Positions 53,683 to 62,072 of a stretch of 64,000 nucleotides of DNA are shown here, one piece after another (position 1 is the stretch's first letter; every line of letters begins with the position of its first letter). The DNA lies in the NCBI GenBank assembly GCA_947628505.1, contig CANRAD010000002.1, forward strand, positions 1 through 64,000. The letters run 5' to 3'. The notes below the pieces were generated by a model, which searched no databases, was not told the DNA's origin, and saw only the letters and a program-made list of their open reading frames with translations. The stretch comes from an uncultured Clostridia bacterium. GTDB lineage: Bacteria > Bacillota > Clostridia > Christensenellales > Borkfalkiaceae. A program made the translations under genes and the position numbers.

Positions 53683-53922
53683 TGAACTTTTCCTCCATTA
53701 TCACTTAAAAGTTTAAGTAATTATATCTGTAAAGCGGTTTTTCCGCCGTTTACCTTGTTACCATATATTATATATAGGTCTGCCGCTACGCGTTCCGCGT
53801 ATTTATCCGGCATTTATATGAGCCTGCCGCTCCGCCTCTTATTCCGCGCCGCTTTCAGACTTTGCGGTTGCGCCGTTGATTGTTCAGGCTGTCATTTTAC
53901 GGGTTTGCCGCCGTCCTGCGGT
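53683..53922 (-). promoter_or_regulatory. Regulatory region of the pectin ABC operon
   Basis: A TATAAT on the minus strand (53720-53725) lacks any -35 match, as does a second one at 53767-53772. A perfect dyad ACTTAAA-ag-TTTAAGT (53703-53718) covers the predicted start, and an imperfect dyad GTAAAGCGG-ttttt-CCGCCGTTTAC (53729-53753) covers the -35 area. This layout is what an activator- or repressor-controlled promoter would show. The rest of the gap shows nothing I can name. Confidence 0.5.
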
Positions 53923-54603
53923 TCAGCCGTCGAGGTCTTCGTCGTGCCGCCTCAATATCGTGAGGCTCTCCTCGTCGATATCGATGGGCTTTTCGCCGAA
54001 CTCGTCCACTCTCGCCTTTTCGAGCCTCTCCTTTTCGAGGCGGAGAAGGTAATGCTTCTGGTCTTCGAACACGCCGTCGAGCCTGCGGACTATCAGAACT
54101 ATGACTATCGCCACGGCCGGAGTGAAGAAGTCGAACGCGATGCCCAGAAGGCTTTGGACGAAGTTCACCGAAAAGCACGCCGCCACGGCGCATCTGCCGA
54201 GAGAGGAAGTTATCCACGCAAAAACAACGAATAGAGCCGAAAAGTACCACTTTTCAGCAATTTTTTGTTTTCCCGGCCACAAAAACGCCAAAAGCACGAG
54301 TGCAATCGCAAGATTGCCTATGCCGTATATCGCAAACGACTGAGGGGCAATGCCCGCCGCGCCGTAGTTAAGGCCGCAATACAGTAACCCGTCGGCCACG
54401 GCGTATATAACGCCCTGCCATCCCCAGCGCATCATTACTATCGCCACAATGACCGGCATGGGGGAAAAAGTAAATTCGCCGTGAAGCGCGATCTGAGAAT
54501 AATGAACTATCAGATCAAACCCGAGAAGTATGCCCGCGAAAATAAGCGAGTCCGTCAGACGATACTGTCTGAATGAAATTAACCTTGAACCGTTTTTTCG
54601 CAT
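53923..54603 (-). CDS. Membrane protein resembling ECF transporter S components
   Basis: 226 aa with about six hydrophobic segments in the first 170 residues (first at 18-40) and a charged cytosolic tail of about 55 residues. The arrangement, and motifs such as FSPMPVIVAIVMMRWGWQG with glycines in helices 2-3, resemble substrate-capturing S components of ECF vitamin transporters, but I cannot assign a substrate and the similarity is only of general form. The leader (about 57 bases) contains a small AGAATG-taa-CATTCT hairpin and the ATG has no clear ribosome binding site. It faces away from the pectinesterase gene. Confidence 0.7.
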   Translation of the reverse strand: MRKNGSRLISFRQYRLTDSLIFAGILLGFDLIVHYSQIALHGEFTFSPMPVIVAIVMMRWGWQGVIYAVADGLLYCGLNYGAAGIAPQSFAIYGIGNLAIALVLLAFLWPGKQKIAEKWYFSALFVVFAWITSSLGRCAVAACFSVNFVQSLLGIAFDFFTPAVAIVIVLIVRRLDGVFEDQKHYLLRLEKERLEKARVDEFGEKPIDIDEESLTILRRHDEDLDG

Positions 54604-54666
54604 ATATCTACAAACCGGACATTTTTTCTGCCCGCAGAATGTTACATTCTTACACTTAGCTTAATC

Positions 54667-54695
54667 ATTATAACATAGGCTTTTTTAAAAATCAA
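54667..54695 (-). promoter_or_regulatory. Promoter of the S-component-like gene
   Basis: Minus-strand TTGATT (54690-54695), spacer 17, TATAAT (54667-54672). Confidence 0.65.
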
Positions 54696-54706
54696 TACTT
54701 TTTTGA

Positions 54707-54735
54707 TTGTTTCACGAAAAAAAATATGATATAAT
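54707..54735 (+). promoter_or_regulatory. Promoter of the pectin methylesterase gene
   Basis: TTGTTT (54707-54712), spacer 17, TATAAT (54730-54735). A full AAGGAGGT ribosome binding site follows at 54749-54756. Confidence 0.6.
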
Positions 54736-54761
54736 CCGGGTGTATTTCAAGGAGGTAGAGA

Positions 54762-55700
54762 GTGAAAGAACTGCATATCTCGCCTGAGGACAGTTTGCAG
54801 AATATATTGAATTGTCTGGACGGGCCCGCCACCATATATCTGAAATCGGGAGTATACAAAGGCAAATTCGAAATCGCGGCGGACGACGTTACTCTTATAG
54901 GCGAAAATCGTGAAACAACTGTTATAACTTATGACGATTACGCGCGTAAAATACATGCCGACGGCAGAGAATACAACACGTTCAGAACGTACTCCGTCTG
55001 CGTTACGGGCGAGCGCGTAACTTTGAAAAATCTGACCGTGGAGAACTCGAACAAGCACCCCGAAACGCAAGGTCAATGCGTGGCGCTCTCGGTGAACTGC
55101 AAAAATTTCCGGGCGCAAAACATCGATATCGTCTCCACGCAAGACACGCTCTTTCTTGCGCCTTTCCCCGACGACCTCGTCGTCAGATACCGCGGATTTA
55201 TACCCCAAAGACAACTTTATATGGAGGGGAGTTCGCGCCACGTGTTCGACAATTGCAGAATTTACGGCACGGTCGACTTTATCTTCGGCTGTGCGGAGGC
55301 GTACTTTTCGAACTGCGAGCTGATATCGCTGTCCGACGCGCGCGGACACGGTTTTGTGGCCGCGCCGGCACATTCTCTCAAACAAGCGCGCGGATTCGTG
55401 TTCTGCAATTGCGCGTTCGTCGACGGCGGTGCGGGCGAAAACACCGTATATCTCGCCCGGCCGTGGAGAGACTTCGGCAAATGCGAGTTTATCGATTGCT
55501 CGCTCGGCAAACACATAAAACCCGAGCTGTACGACAAGTGGAACGACACGGAGCGGGACAAGACGGCGCGCTTTGCGCACTTCAACCCGATTTCGCCGCT
55601 CCCCCTTTCGCCCGTTGAATGGTCGAAAGAGCTTACCGCCGACGAAGCCGCCGAAATCGCGGCCGAGCGCGACAAAAATTCCGCATCGTTCGGCAAATGA
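54762..55700 (+). CDS. Pectin methylesterase (CE8), no signal peptide
   Basis: Removes methyl groups from the carboxyls of galacturonate units in pectin. 312 aa right-handed beta helix. Catalytic residues all appear: Q and D in STQDTLFLAP (near 131), the second aspartate in YGTVDFIFGCAEAY (near 173) and R/W in YLARPWRDF (near 235). Most pectinesterases are secreted, but this one starts directly with KELHISPEDSLQNIL and has no signal peptide, so a cytosolic enzyme acting on imported methylated oligomers is likely. The start codon is GTG (54762), five bases after AAGGAGGT. Confidence 0.92.
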   Translation: MKELHISPEDSLQNILNCLDGPATIYLKSGVYKGKFEIAADDVTLIGENRETTVITYDDYARKIHADGREYNTFRTYSVCVTGERVTLKNLTVENSNKHPETQGQCVALSVNCKNFRAQNIDIVSTQDTLFLAPFPDDLVVRYRGFIPQRQLYMEGSSRHVFDNCRIYGTVDFIFGCAEAYFSNCELISLSDARGHGFVAAPAHSLKQARGFVFCNCAFVDGGAGENTVYLARPWRDFGKCEFIDCSLGKHIKPELYDKWNDTERDKTARFAHFNPISPLPLSPVEWSKELTADEAAEIAAERDKNSASFGK

Positions 55701-55933
55701 AAGTATATATGGAATTATATATGGCGCGCAAGCGCGTATAAAAGGTAAAACACACAATTTTTGGCGAAAAACGGCTCACGGCGCAAAAGTCTTTGAAATA
55801 TCCCCTCCGCGGGCCGCATTTATACATATCATTTCCGAAATAATCACTGCGCAAGCAGACCGAAATAGCAACAACAGCGAAACCTCAACGGCTCCGCTGT
55901 TGTTTATTTCTTATGTTTATTTCTTAAATAATA

Positions 55934-55960
55934 ACGTTGCAAGCAAGCTATGCTTGCGCA
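55934..55960 (+). repeat. 27-base direct repeat, copy 1
   Basis: Identical to 56035-56061. The unit contains its own dyad, GCAAGC ... GCTTGC. Both copies follow ATAAT(A/C). Confidence 0.9.
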
Positions 55961-56034
55961 ACCCTTTGATTTGCAGTTACGCAGTTGGCGGCACGCAGAT
56001 ACGAGCAAGACAGTTTATACATTCCAAAATAATC

Positions 56035-56061
56035 ACGTTGCAAGCAAGCTATGCTTGCGCA
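56035..56061 (+). repeat. 27-base direct repeat, copy 2
   Basis: Exact copy of 55934-55960, 101 bases further on. A third, degenerate copy (AATAATCACTGCGCAAGCAG) is at about 55839-55858. Confidence 0.9.
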
Positions 56062-56173
56062 GCAAGACACAATTTGCGAATACTTTCGCCTCAGCGGTGT
56101 GAATTGCCGCCATTATATAATATGTGCGCCCTTAATTATGGCGGCAAGAGCGGCGGAGCCGCTATGTCTCACG

Positions 56174-56209
56174 AAAAATTACGGAGCCCGCAAAGGCTCC
56201 GCAATTTTT
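56174..56209. terminator. Bidirectional terminator after uxaC
   Basis: 7-bp GC stem (56182-56188 with 56195-56201) extended by AAAAATT/AATTTTT arms with one mismatch, so it has a T tract in both directions. Confidence 0.88.
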
Positions 56210-56220
56210 GTGAACTTTAT

Positions 56221-57633
56221 TTAAAATCCGAAGTATTCCGCCGCGTTGTTATAGCAGATATCCTCTACAATCTTGCCCAAACGAGGCAACTCGCTTGCGG
56301 GATATTGTCCGCTTTCAACCAACCTGCCGAGCATCTGGCAGAGTATTCTTCTGTAATACTCGTGGCGGGGATATGCGAGGAAGGAACGGCTGTCTGTGAG
56401 CATGCCCACGGACTGCGCGACGAGCCCGACCTGCATAAGCGTTTCGAGGTTCTGGCGCATGCCGTCCTGCTGATCGAGGAACCACCATGCCGTGCCGACC
56501 TGCACTCTGCCCTTCACTCCCTCTTTCTGGAAGCAGCCCGCGAGTACCGTCAATGCATAGTTGTCGCGGGGGTTGAGGCAATAGAGAATGGTCTTGGGAA
56601 GTTCTCCGTCCTTGTCTATCTCGCCGAGGAGAGCGGAGAGCTTTTCCATATATACGGCGTCCTCTATGGCGTCGTAACCCGTGTCGGGGCCTATTTTTTC
56701 GAGCATGCTCTTGGAGTTGTTGCGCAAAGCGCCGATGTGGTATTGCTGTACCCAACCGTATTTTGCGTATTCCTTGGCGAGCGCAATGAGAACGTAGCCC
56801 TTGTACTTATCCTGCTCGTCAATTGAAATATGTTCGCCCTTCATTCCTTTCCGGAATATCTTGTCGGCTTCTTCGTAAGTTGCGGGAGCGTAGCAAACCA
56901 CGTCGAGCGCGTGGTCGGAGAGCTTCGAGCCCATCGAATCGAAGAATTTGATTCTCTCGGCGAGGGCGTCGAGGAGATCCTGCAAGCTATTTATGGGCTT
57001 TTTGACTACGCCCGCGAGCTGGTCAACCCAGCTCCTGAACCACGAGAGCTCCACGTTTATGGCCTTGTCGGGGCGGAACGCGGGACGAACGCGCACTTTG
57101 AGCGTCTTGTCCTCGTTCATCTTCTTGTGCCATTCGAGGCTGTCCACGGGATCGTCGGTAGTGCAGACCGTCTTTACGTTGAACTTATACATCATCTCGC
57201 GCGCCGTGAGCGTTTCGAGAACTTTATTGGCCTTTTCCCATATACGGGGAGCGTTTTCGGCGTTTATTATGTCGTCTATGCCGAAATATCTGCGCATTTC
57301 GAGGTGCGACCAATGATAAAGGGGATTGCCCACGAAATAGGGCATGCTCTCGGCGAACTGCATGAACTTTTTGTAGTCGTCGTCGGGGCCGGAAATGGAA
57401 TCCTCTTCATAGCCCCTCGCGCGGAGGGCGCGCCACTTGTAATGGTCGCCGTATCTGTCGCCCGCGCCCAACCAGACTTCCGCGAGATTTCTGAACTTCT
57501 TGTCCTCGTATATCTCCTTGGGTTGAAGGTGGCAGTGATAGTCTATTATAGGCATCTTCTCGGCGTGCTCGTGATAGAGCTTTTTGGCCGTTTCCGTGTC
57601 GAGAAGAAAGTCTTTATCCATAAATTCTTTCAT
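56221..57633 (-). CDS. uxaC: Uronate isomerase (glucuronate/galacturonate isomerase)
   Basis: Turns D-galacturonate into D-tagaturonate (and glucuronate into fructuronate). 470 aa, the normal length for this amidohydrolase-superfamily TIM barrel. Metal-binding IDYHCHLQP (30-38) is present, and the family's WRALRARGYEE and TTDDPVDSLEWHK follow. Its ATG shares one base with the uxaA stop (TAATG). Last gene of uxaB-uxaA-uxaC. Confidence 0.97.
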   Translation of the reverse strand: MKEFMDKDFLLDTETAKKLYHEHAEKMPIIDYHCHLQPKEIYEDKKFRNLAEVWLGAGDRYGDHYKWRALRARGYEEDSISGPDDDYKKFMQFAESMPYFVGNPLYHWSHLEMRRYFGIDDIINAENAPRIWEKANKVLETLTAREMMYKFNVKTVCTTDDPVDSLEWHKKMNEDKTLKVRVRPAFRPDKAINVELSWFRSWVDQLAGVVKKPINSLQDLLDALAERIKFFDSMGSKLSDHALDVVCYAPATYEEADKIFRKGMKGEHISIDEQDKYKGYVLIALAKEYAKYGWVQQYHIGALRNNSKSMLEKIGPDTGYDAIEDAVYMEKLSALLGEIDKDGELPKTILYCLNPRDNYALTVLAGCFQKEGVKGRVQVGTAWWFLDQQDGMRQNLETLMQVGLVAQSVGMLTDSRSFLAYPRHEYYRRILCQMLGRLVESGQYPASELPRLGKIVEDICYNNAAEYFGF

Positions 57634-59105
57634 TATAAAGTTACCCCCGTTTTGAATATTGCTATTTCTTTTGTGTGATTGAGTTCGTTCTTTGTGGGCT
57701 TGCCGTTGGCCGTTTCCACAACAAGATCTATGAGCTTTTCAAGCTGGACGTCGAAATCGCTTTCAAGCACCGCGCCGGCGTTGAAATCTATCCAATTGGA
57801 CTTGTTCTTCGCAAGATCCGAATTCGTGGCGATTTTTATCGTGGGAACGAAGCCGCCGAAAGGCGTTCCTCTGCCCGTTGTGAACAGCACGAGGTGGCAG
57901 CCGGCCGCCGCTATATTGGTTACCGCGCACATGTCGTTGCCGGGACCGTTGAGGAGGTTCAATCCCTTGCTCGTTACGAAACCGTCGTCGAATACCACGT
58001 CGTTTACCGGTCCTTTGCCCGATTTCTGAGTGCAGCCCAACGACTTGTCTTCGAGGGTGGTTATGCCGCCCGCCTTATTGCCGGGCGAGGGATTTTCGTG
58101 GGTATCCTGTCCGTTGCTTATGAAATACTCTTTGAACTCGTTTATGAGCTTAACAACCTTTTCGAAAGTCTTTTCGTCTTTGGCTCTGTTCATGAGTATC
58201 TGCTCTGCGCCGAACATTTCGGGCACTTCGGAAAGCACGGTAGTGCCGCCGGCCGCAACTATATAGTCGGAAAAACGACCTACGAGCGGGTTTGCGGTTA
58301 TTCCCGAAAGCCCGTCCGAACCGCCGCATTTCAAGCCGACTTTCAAACACGATATGTCCTTTTCAACCCTCTTGTCGCCCTTTATGACGTCGGCAATCTC
58401 CTTCATGAGGGCAAGTCCGGCCGATATCTCGTCTTCCACTTCCTGGCAGACGAGGAATTTTATTCTCGACGAGTCAACTTCTCCGAGAGACTCTTTGAAA
58501 GCAGCCATCTGGTTGTTTTCGCAGCCTAAGCCGAGAACGAGCACGCCGCCGGCGTTGGGATGGCGAACCATTTTCTGGAGAATGAGTTTGGTTCTCTCGT
58601 GGTCCTCGCCGAGCTGGGAACAGCCGTAGGGATGAGTGTAAGTGAACACTCCGTCAAAGCCTTCCGTTCCGTACTTTTCCCTGAACGTCTCGACGAGCAG
58701 TTTGGCCTGTCCGTTTACGCATCCGACCGTGGGTATAACCCACAGTTCGTTTCTTATGCCGACTTCGCCGTTCGCGCGGGGATATACCATAACTTTGCGG
58801 GGTTTTACCGAGGGAAGATCGGTTGCCACCTTATGATAGGTATATTCGAGCTCGCCTTTGAGATTGGTATGAACGTTGTGCGTGTGCACGTGCTCCCCGA
58901 CGGCGATATCCGCCGTGGCGTGCGCTATGGGATTGCCGTATTTTATGACGTTTTCACCTTTTTTAATCGGTTTTAACGCAAACTTATGTCCTTTGGTTAT
59001 ATCTTCCGCAAGCGTTACGCCTTCGTGCTTTTCTCCCTTTTTGAGGTCGCATAAAGCTACGGCGACGTTATCGGCGGGATTTATTATAATTGTCTTTTTA
59101 GTCAT
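57633..59105 (-). CDS. uxaA: Altronate dehydratase
   Basis: Dehydrates D-altronate to 2-keto-3-deoxygluconate (KDG). 490 aa with the N-terminal SAF-like domain (DNVAVALCDLKKGEKHEGVT, then AVGEHVHTHNV near 68) and the long C-terminal catalytic part (YPRANGEVGIRNELWVIPTV, TGRGTPFGGFVPTIKIATNS). Overlaps uxaB by eight bases and uxaC by one. Confidence 0.97.
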   Translation of the reverse strand: MTKKTIIINPADNVAVALCDLKKGEKHEGVTLAEDITKGHKFALKPIKKGENVIKYGNPIAHATADIAVGEHVHTHNVHTNLKGELEYTYHKVATDLPSVKPRKVMVYPRANGEVGIRNELWVIPTVGCVNGQAKLLVETFREKYGTEGFDGVFTYTHPYGCSQLGEDHERTKLILQKMVRHPNAGGVLVLGLGCENNQMAAFKESLGEVDSSRIKFLVCQEVEDEISAGLALMKEIADVIKGDKRVEKDISCLKVGLKCGGSDGLSGITANPLVGRFSDYIVAAGGTTVLSEVPEMFGAEQILMNRAKDEKTFEKVVKLINEFKEYFISNGQDTHENPSPGNKAGGITTLEDKSLGCTQKSGKGPVNDVVFDDGFVTSKGLNLLNGPGNDMCAVTNIAAAGCHLVLFTTGRGTPFGGFVPTIKIATNSDLAKNKSNWIDFNAGAVLESDFDVQLEKLIDLVVETANGKPTKNELNHTKEIAIFKTGVTL

Positions 59106-60546
59106 TGACGAATTCCTCTACCGCTTTCTTCATTCCCTTTTCGCAGATGGCTTTGAGATATCCCGCCACCGCGTCGGCAATTGCGGGATGAATGGCGTTC
59201 ATATCCGTATCCCACGCTTCCTTCCAGCCGAGAATATCTTCCGCAAGTTTCTTGTAATCGCCGTTGAAATTCGCCCAGAGTTCTGCCCATTTCGAGAGAT
59301 ATGCGGGATCGTCTTTGAGAGCTATATCCTCGTTGCCCCTCTTGCCCTTGTAGAACACTGCGAGCGCCGCAAACGAGAACAGCAGATGCTTGGGAAGCTC
59401 TCCCTTTATGCGCACGTAATCTTCGAGCGTGGGAAGAAGTCTCGTCTTGAATTTTGTGGTCGAATTGAGCGCTATCGACATGAGTTCGTGGCGTATGAAG
59501 GGATTCTGATATCTCTCTATAACGCTGTTCGCGAAAGCGACCATCTGATCCTGAGGCAGATTTATCGTGGGATTTACTTCCTCGAATACGAAATCGCGCA
59601 CATATTTGCCGATTGTCTTGTCGTTCACGGCTTCGCCTACGGTATCTATTCCGCAGAGATACGCCACGGGAACCATAGCGGTGTGCGAACCGTTGAGTAT
59701 CTTTACTTTGCGCTGTTTATAGGGCTTTATGTCGTCCGCGAAAATGACGTTGAGGCCCGTGCTGTCGGCGGGGAGAACCTTCTGGATATGGGGCTCTTTT
59801 TTGAGCACCCAAAGATGGAATATCTCGCCTTTGACGACGTTGTTGTCTATATATCCCGTCTCTTTCTGAATATCCTCTATTTCGTTTCTGGGATATCCGG
59901 GAACGATTCTGTCTACGAGCGTGGACGTATAGTGGTTGCAATTCTCCACCCAATCTATGAAGTCCTTGTCCATCTTGTTTATAACGGCGAGCTCTTTAAG
60001 ACATCTTTTGAGTTCGTCGCCGTTGTTGTCGATGAGCTCGCAAGGGATAATGTCGAGGCCCTTGCTCTTATCGCCCTTATAGAAATCGTATCTCCTTTTG
60101 AGAAGCGCAAGCAACTTGCCGGGATAGCTCTTGGGGCACGCCGAGAAATCGGTATCTGTGGGATCGACCGCAATGCCCGCCTCGGTGGTGTTGGAGATTA
60201 TTATCTGAAGGTCCTCGCTCTCGCCGTATTTCAGGAACTTTTCATAGTCCGCGAAGGGGTTGATGCAATCGCCTATAACGTTTATTACCTGGCTCTTTTT
60301 GACCTTTTTGCCGCCGTCGATGCCTTCGAGGCGAAGGGTGTAGAGCCCGTCCTGCTCGGCGAGCGCTTCAACTCTGCCGGAAGGCATGGGCTGAACGACC
60401 GCCACGTTGGCGTTTATCGCGCCTTTATCGTTGAGATCCTGCAATATCCATTCTACGAAAGCCCTCAAAAAGTTGCCTTCGCCGAATTGCATTATCTTTA
60501 TCTTTCTTTCGGGTTTCGGAAATAATTTTTTGCTTATCTGTTCCAT
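59098..60546 (-). CDS. uxaB: Tagaturonate reductase
   Basis: NADH-dependent reduction of D-tagaturonate to D-altronate; member of the polyol (mannitol) dehydrogenase family. 482 aa. N-terminal nucleotide-binding region begins IMQFGEGNFLRAFVEWILQD; the catalytic stretch is VKILNGSHTAMVPVAYLCG with the family lysine and asparagine/histidine (near 285). The ATG at 60544-60546 was chosen because GGAG lies eight bases upstream; a GTG three codons earlier would absorb that site. First gene of the uxa operon; a perfect dyad lies 31-45 bases upstream. Confidence 0.96.
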   Translation of the reverse strand: MEQISKKLFPKPERKIKIMQFGEGNFLRAFVEWILQDLNDKGAINANVAVVQPMPSGRVEALAEQDGLYTLRLEGIDGGKKVKKSQVINVIGDCINPFADYEKFLKYGESEDLQIIISNTTEAGIAVDPTDTDFSACPKSYPGKLLALLKRRYDFYKGDKSKGLDIIPCELIDNNGDELKRCLKELAVINKMDKDFIDWVENCNHYTSTLVDRIVPGYPRNEIEDIQKETGYIDNNVVKGEIFHLWVLKKEPHIQKVLPADSTGLNVIFADDIKPYKQRKVKILNGSHTAMVPVAYLCGIDTVGEAVNDKTIGKYVRDFVFEEVNPTINLPQDQMVAFANSVIERYQNPFIRHELMSIALNSTTKFKTRLLPTLEDYVRIKGELPKHLLFSFAALAVFYKGKRGNEDIALKDDPAYLSKWAELWANFNGDYKKLAEDILGWKEAWDTDMNAIHPAIADAVAGYLKAICEKGMKKAVEEFVND

Positions 60547-60877
60547 AACTGACACTCCGGAAATTTTATTTTGTTTGAGGAAATATTCCTCGGTTTATCC
60601 TCGGCCGTGCGCGTTTTACGGCAAAACGCCCGCAAACGGCGCCCGCATGCGCCGAAACGCAAAACCGCGGACGAACAATCCGTCGACGCTTTCGGGCGCG
60701 TATGACTGCGCGCGCAACTTCCGAAGCAACGCGACAAAGCGCCGCTTCCGTGCGGACGGATTCGGGAAACTATGCGGGAAAGGCGTTCCTTAAAATACGG
60801 CGGGAAATTTCCGCTGAGGATAAATTCCCGCCGTCAAGGTCTTCGGAACTCACCTCTTCCCGTTTTGCAGAGATTTT
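60547..60877 (-). promoter_or_regulatory. uxa upstream region with an operator-like dyad; no gene seen
   Basis: 331-bp gap between the second ATPase and uxaB. It contains the perfect dyad GAGGAA-ata-TTCCTC (60577-60591) and, next to it, two tandem CCGAGGA units on the minus strand, plus a hairpin GCGTTTT/AAAACGC (60611-60629). A TAAAAT close to uxaB has no acceptable -35. No terminator with a T tract follows the ATPase, so read-through into uxaBAC is possible. Confidence 0.5.
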
Positions 60878-61975
60878 TCAGTGTCTCTTCTGATTGCTCT
60901 CTATAACGAGTTCGGTTTCGCTGTCGAACAAGTAAGCTGCCTTGTAAGGCACGGCGAATTTGAACTGCGCGCCCATTTCGGGGGTGTTGTGAGGGTTGAT
61001 TTTGAGAATGACGTTTACGTCGCCCACGTTTGCATATACGTTGGTCGTATCGCCAAGCAACTCGGTGAGGTCAACCTGAGAATCGATATCGTATTTGTCC
61101 TTGCCTTTGTAATCGACTTCTATTGCTTCGGGACGGAACGCGAACACAACCTGCTTGCCCTCTATGGCCTTGATGTCCTTGACTATGGGCGCAAGGTCGA
61201 GATCGAGAGCGGAAGTTTTAAGGTGTCCGCCTTCGACCGTGCCTCTTATGAAGTTCATGGGAGGCTCGCCTATGAAGCCTGCCACGAAGAGGTTCTGCGG
61301 ATAGAAATACAGCTCGTAAGGAGTGCCCACCTGCTGAATTCTGCCGGCGTTCATAACGACTATTCTGTCGGACATCGTCATGGCTTCCGTCTGGTCGTGG
61401 GTAACGTATATCGTGGTTGCGCCTACGGAACGGTGAATCTGCTTGATTTCCGAACGCATCGTAACGCGCTGTTTTGCGTCGAGGTTCGAGAGCGGTTCGT
61501 CCATGAGGAAGATGTTAACCTTTCTTATGAGCGCGCGGCCTACCGCAACACGTTGGCACTGACCGCCGGAAAGCGCGCGGGGGAATCTTTCGAGATATTC
61601 CGTAAGTCCCAGAATCTTAGCAGTCGCCTGAACTTTCTCTTCGATTACATCCGCGTCTATGCCTTCGAGCGTAAGGCCGAACGCAAGGTTTTCGTACACC
61701 GTGAGGTGAGGATAAAGAGCGTAGGATTGGAATACCATCGCTATTCCTCTGTCGCGGGACGACATCTGGTTTGCGAGCTTGCCGTCAATATAGAACTCGC
61801 CCGCAGTGATATCCTCGAGACCGGCTACCATTCTGAGCGTCGTCGATTTTCCGCAACCGGAAGAACCTACCAGACAGATGAACTCGCCGTCCTGAATTTC
61901 GAGGTTGAAATCGTGCACGGCGTGGAATCCGTTGGGATATACTTTGTTGATGTCTTTAAATAAAAGATGTGCCAT
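60878..61975 (-). CDS. MsmX/UgpC-type sugar ABC transporter ATPase (second copy)
   Basis: 365 aa, same family and length as the first copy but clearly diverged. Walker A GSSGCGKSTT, Walker B IFLMDEPLSNLDA, H-loop THD. The signature reads LSGGQCQRVAVGRA, with Cys at the place usually held by Arg. No permease or binding-protein gene is adjacent; it lies between kduI and uxaB. It may be the general MsmX-type ATPase shared by several importers, while the first copy is dedicated. Weak site (GGGGA) before the ATG. Confidence 0.94.
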   Translation of the reverse strand: MAHLLFKDINKVYPNGFHAVHDFNLEIQDGEFICLVGSSGCGKSTTLRMVAGLEDITAGEFYIDGKLANQMSSRDRGIAMVFQSYALYPHLTVYENLAFGLTLEGIDADVIEEKVQATAKILGLTEYLERFPRALSGGQCQRVAVGRALIRKVNIFLMDEPLSNLDAKQRVTMRSEIKQIHRSVGATTIYVTHDQTEAMTMSDRIVVMNAGRIQQVGTPYELYFYPQNLFVAGFIGEPPMNFIRGTVEGGHLKTSALDLDLAPIVKDIKAIEGKQVVFAFRPEAIEVDYKGKDKYDIDSQVDLTELLGDTTNVYANVGDVNVILKINPHNTPEMGAQFKFAVPYKAAYLFDSETELVIESNQKRH

Positions 61976-61998
61976 TTGTTTGTTTTCCCCTATATAAA

Positions 61999-62027
61999 AT
62001 TTTAATTTAAACTGTTTTGGTCCGCAA
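61999..62027 (-). promoter_or_regulatory. Candidate promoter of the second ATPase gene
   Basis: Minus-strand TTGCGG (62022-62027), spacer 17, TAAAAT (61999-62004). The hexamers and spacing are the same as in the candidate before rpsM. Confidence 0.35.
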
Positions 62028-62072
62028 AATTCCCGAGCCGTAAGCGCCGTAAAATTCTGCGCGTCTGAAAAT

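Larger units (their letters stand above)
55701..56220. other. 520-bp intergenic region with repeats and hairpins, no gene seen
   Basis: Between the converging pectinesterase and uxaC genes. It holds a 10-bp stem AACAACAGCG/CGCTGTTGTT (55870-55879 with 55895-55904; possible weak pectinesterase terminator), two copies of a 27-base repeat, an inverted repeat TTGCCGCCAT/ATGGCGGCAA (56104-56113 with 56138-56147), and the terminator at 56174-56209. No open frame with a ribosome binding site was found. Confidence 0.7.

Noticed and set aside
58876-60525. 549-codon plus-strand frame opposite uxaA/uxaB
   Set aside because: Antisense shadow of two complete enzymes with all family motifs.
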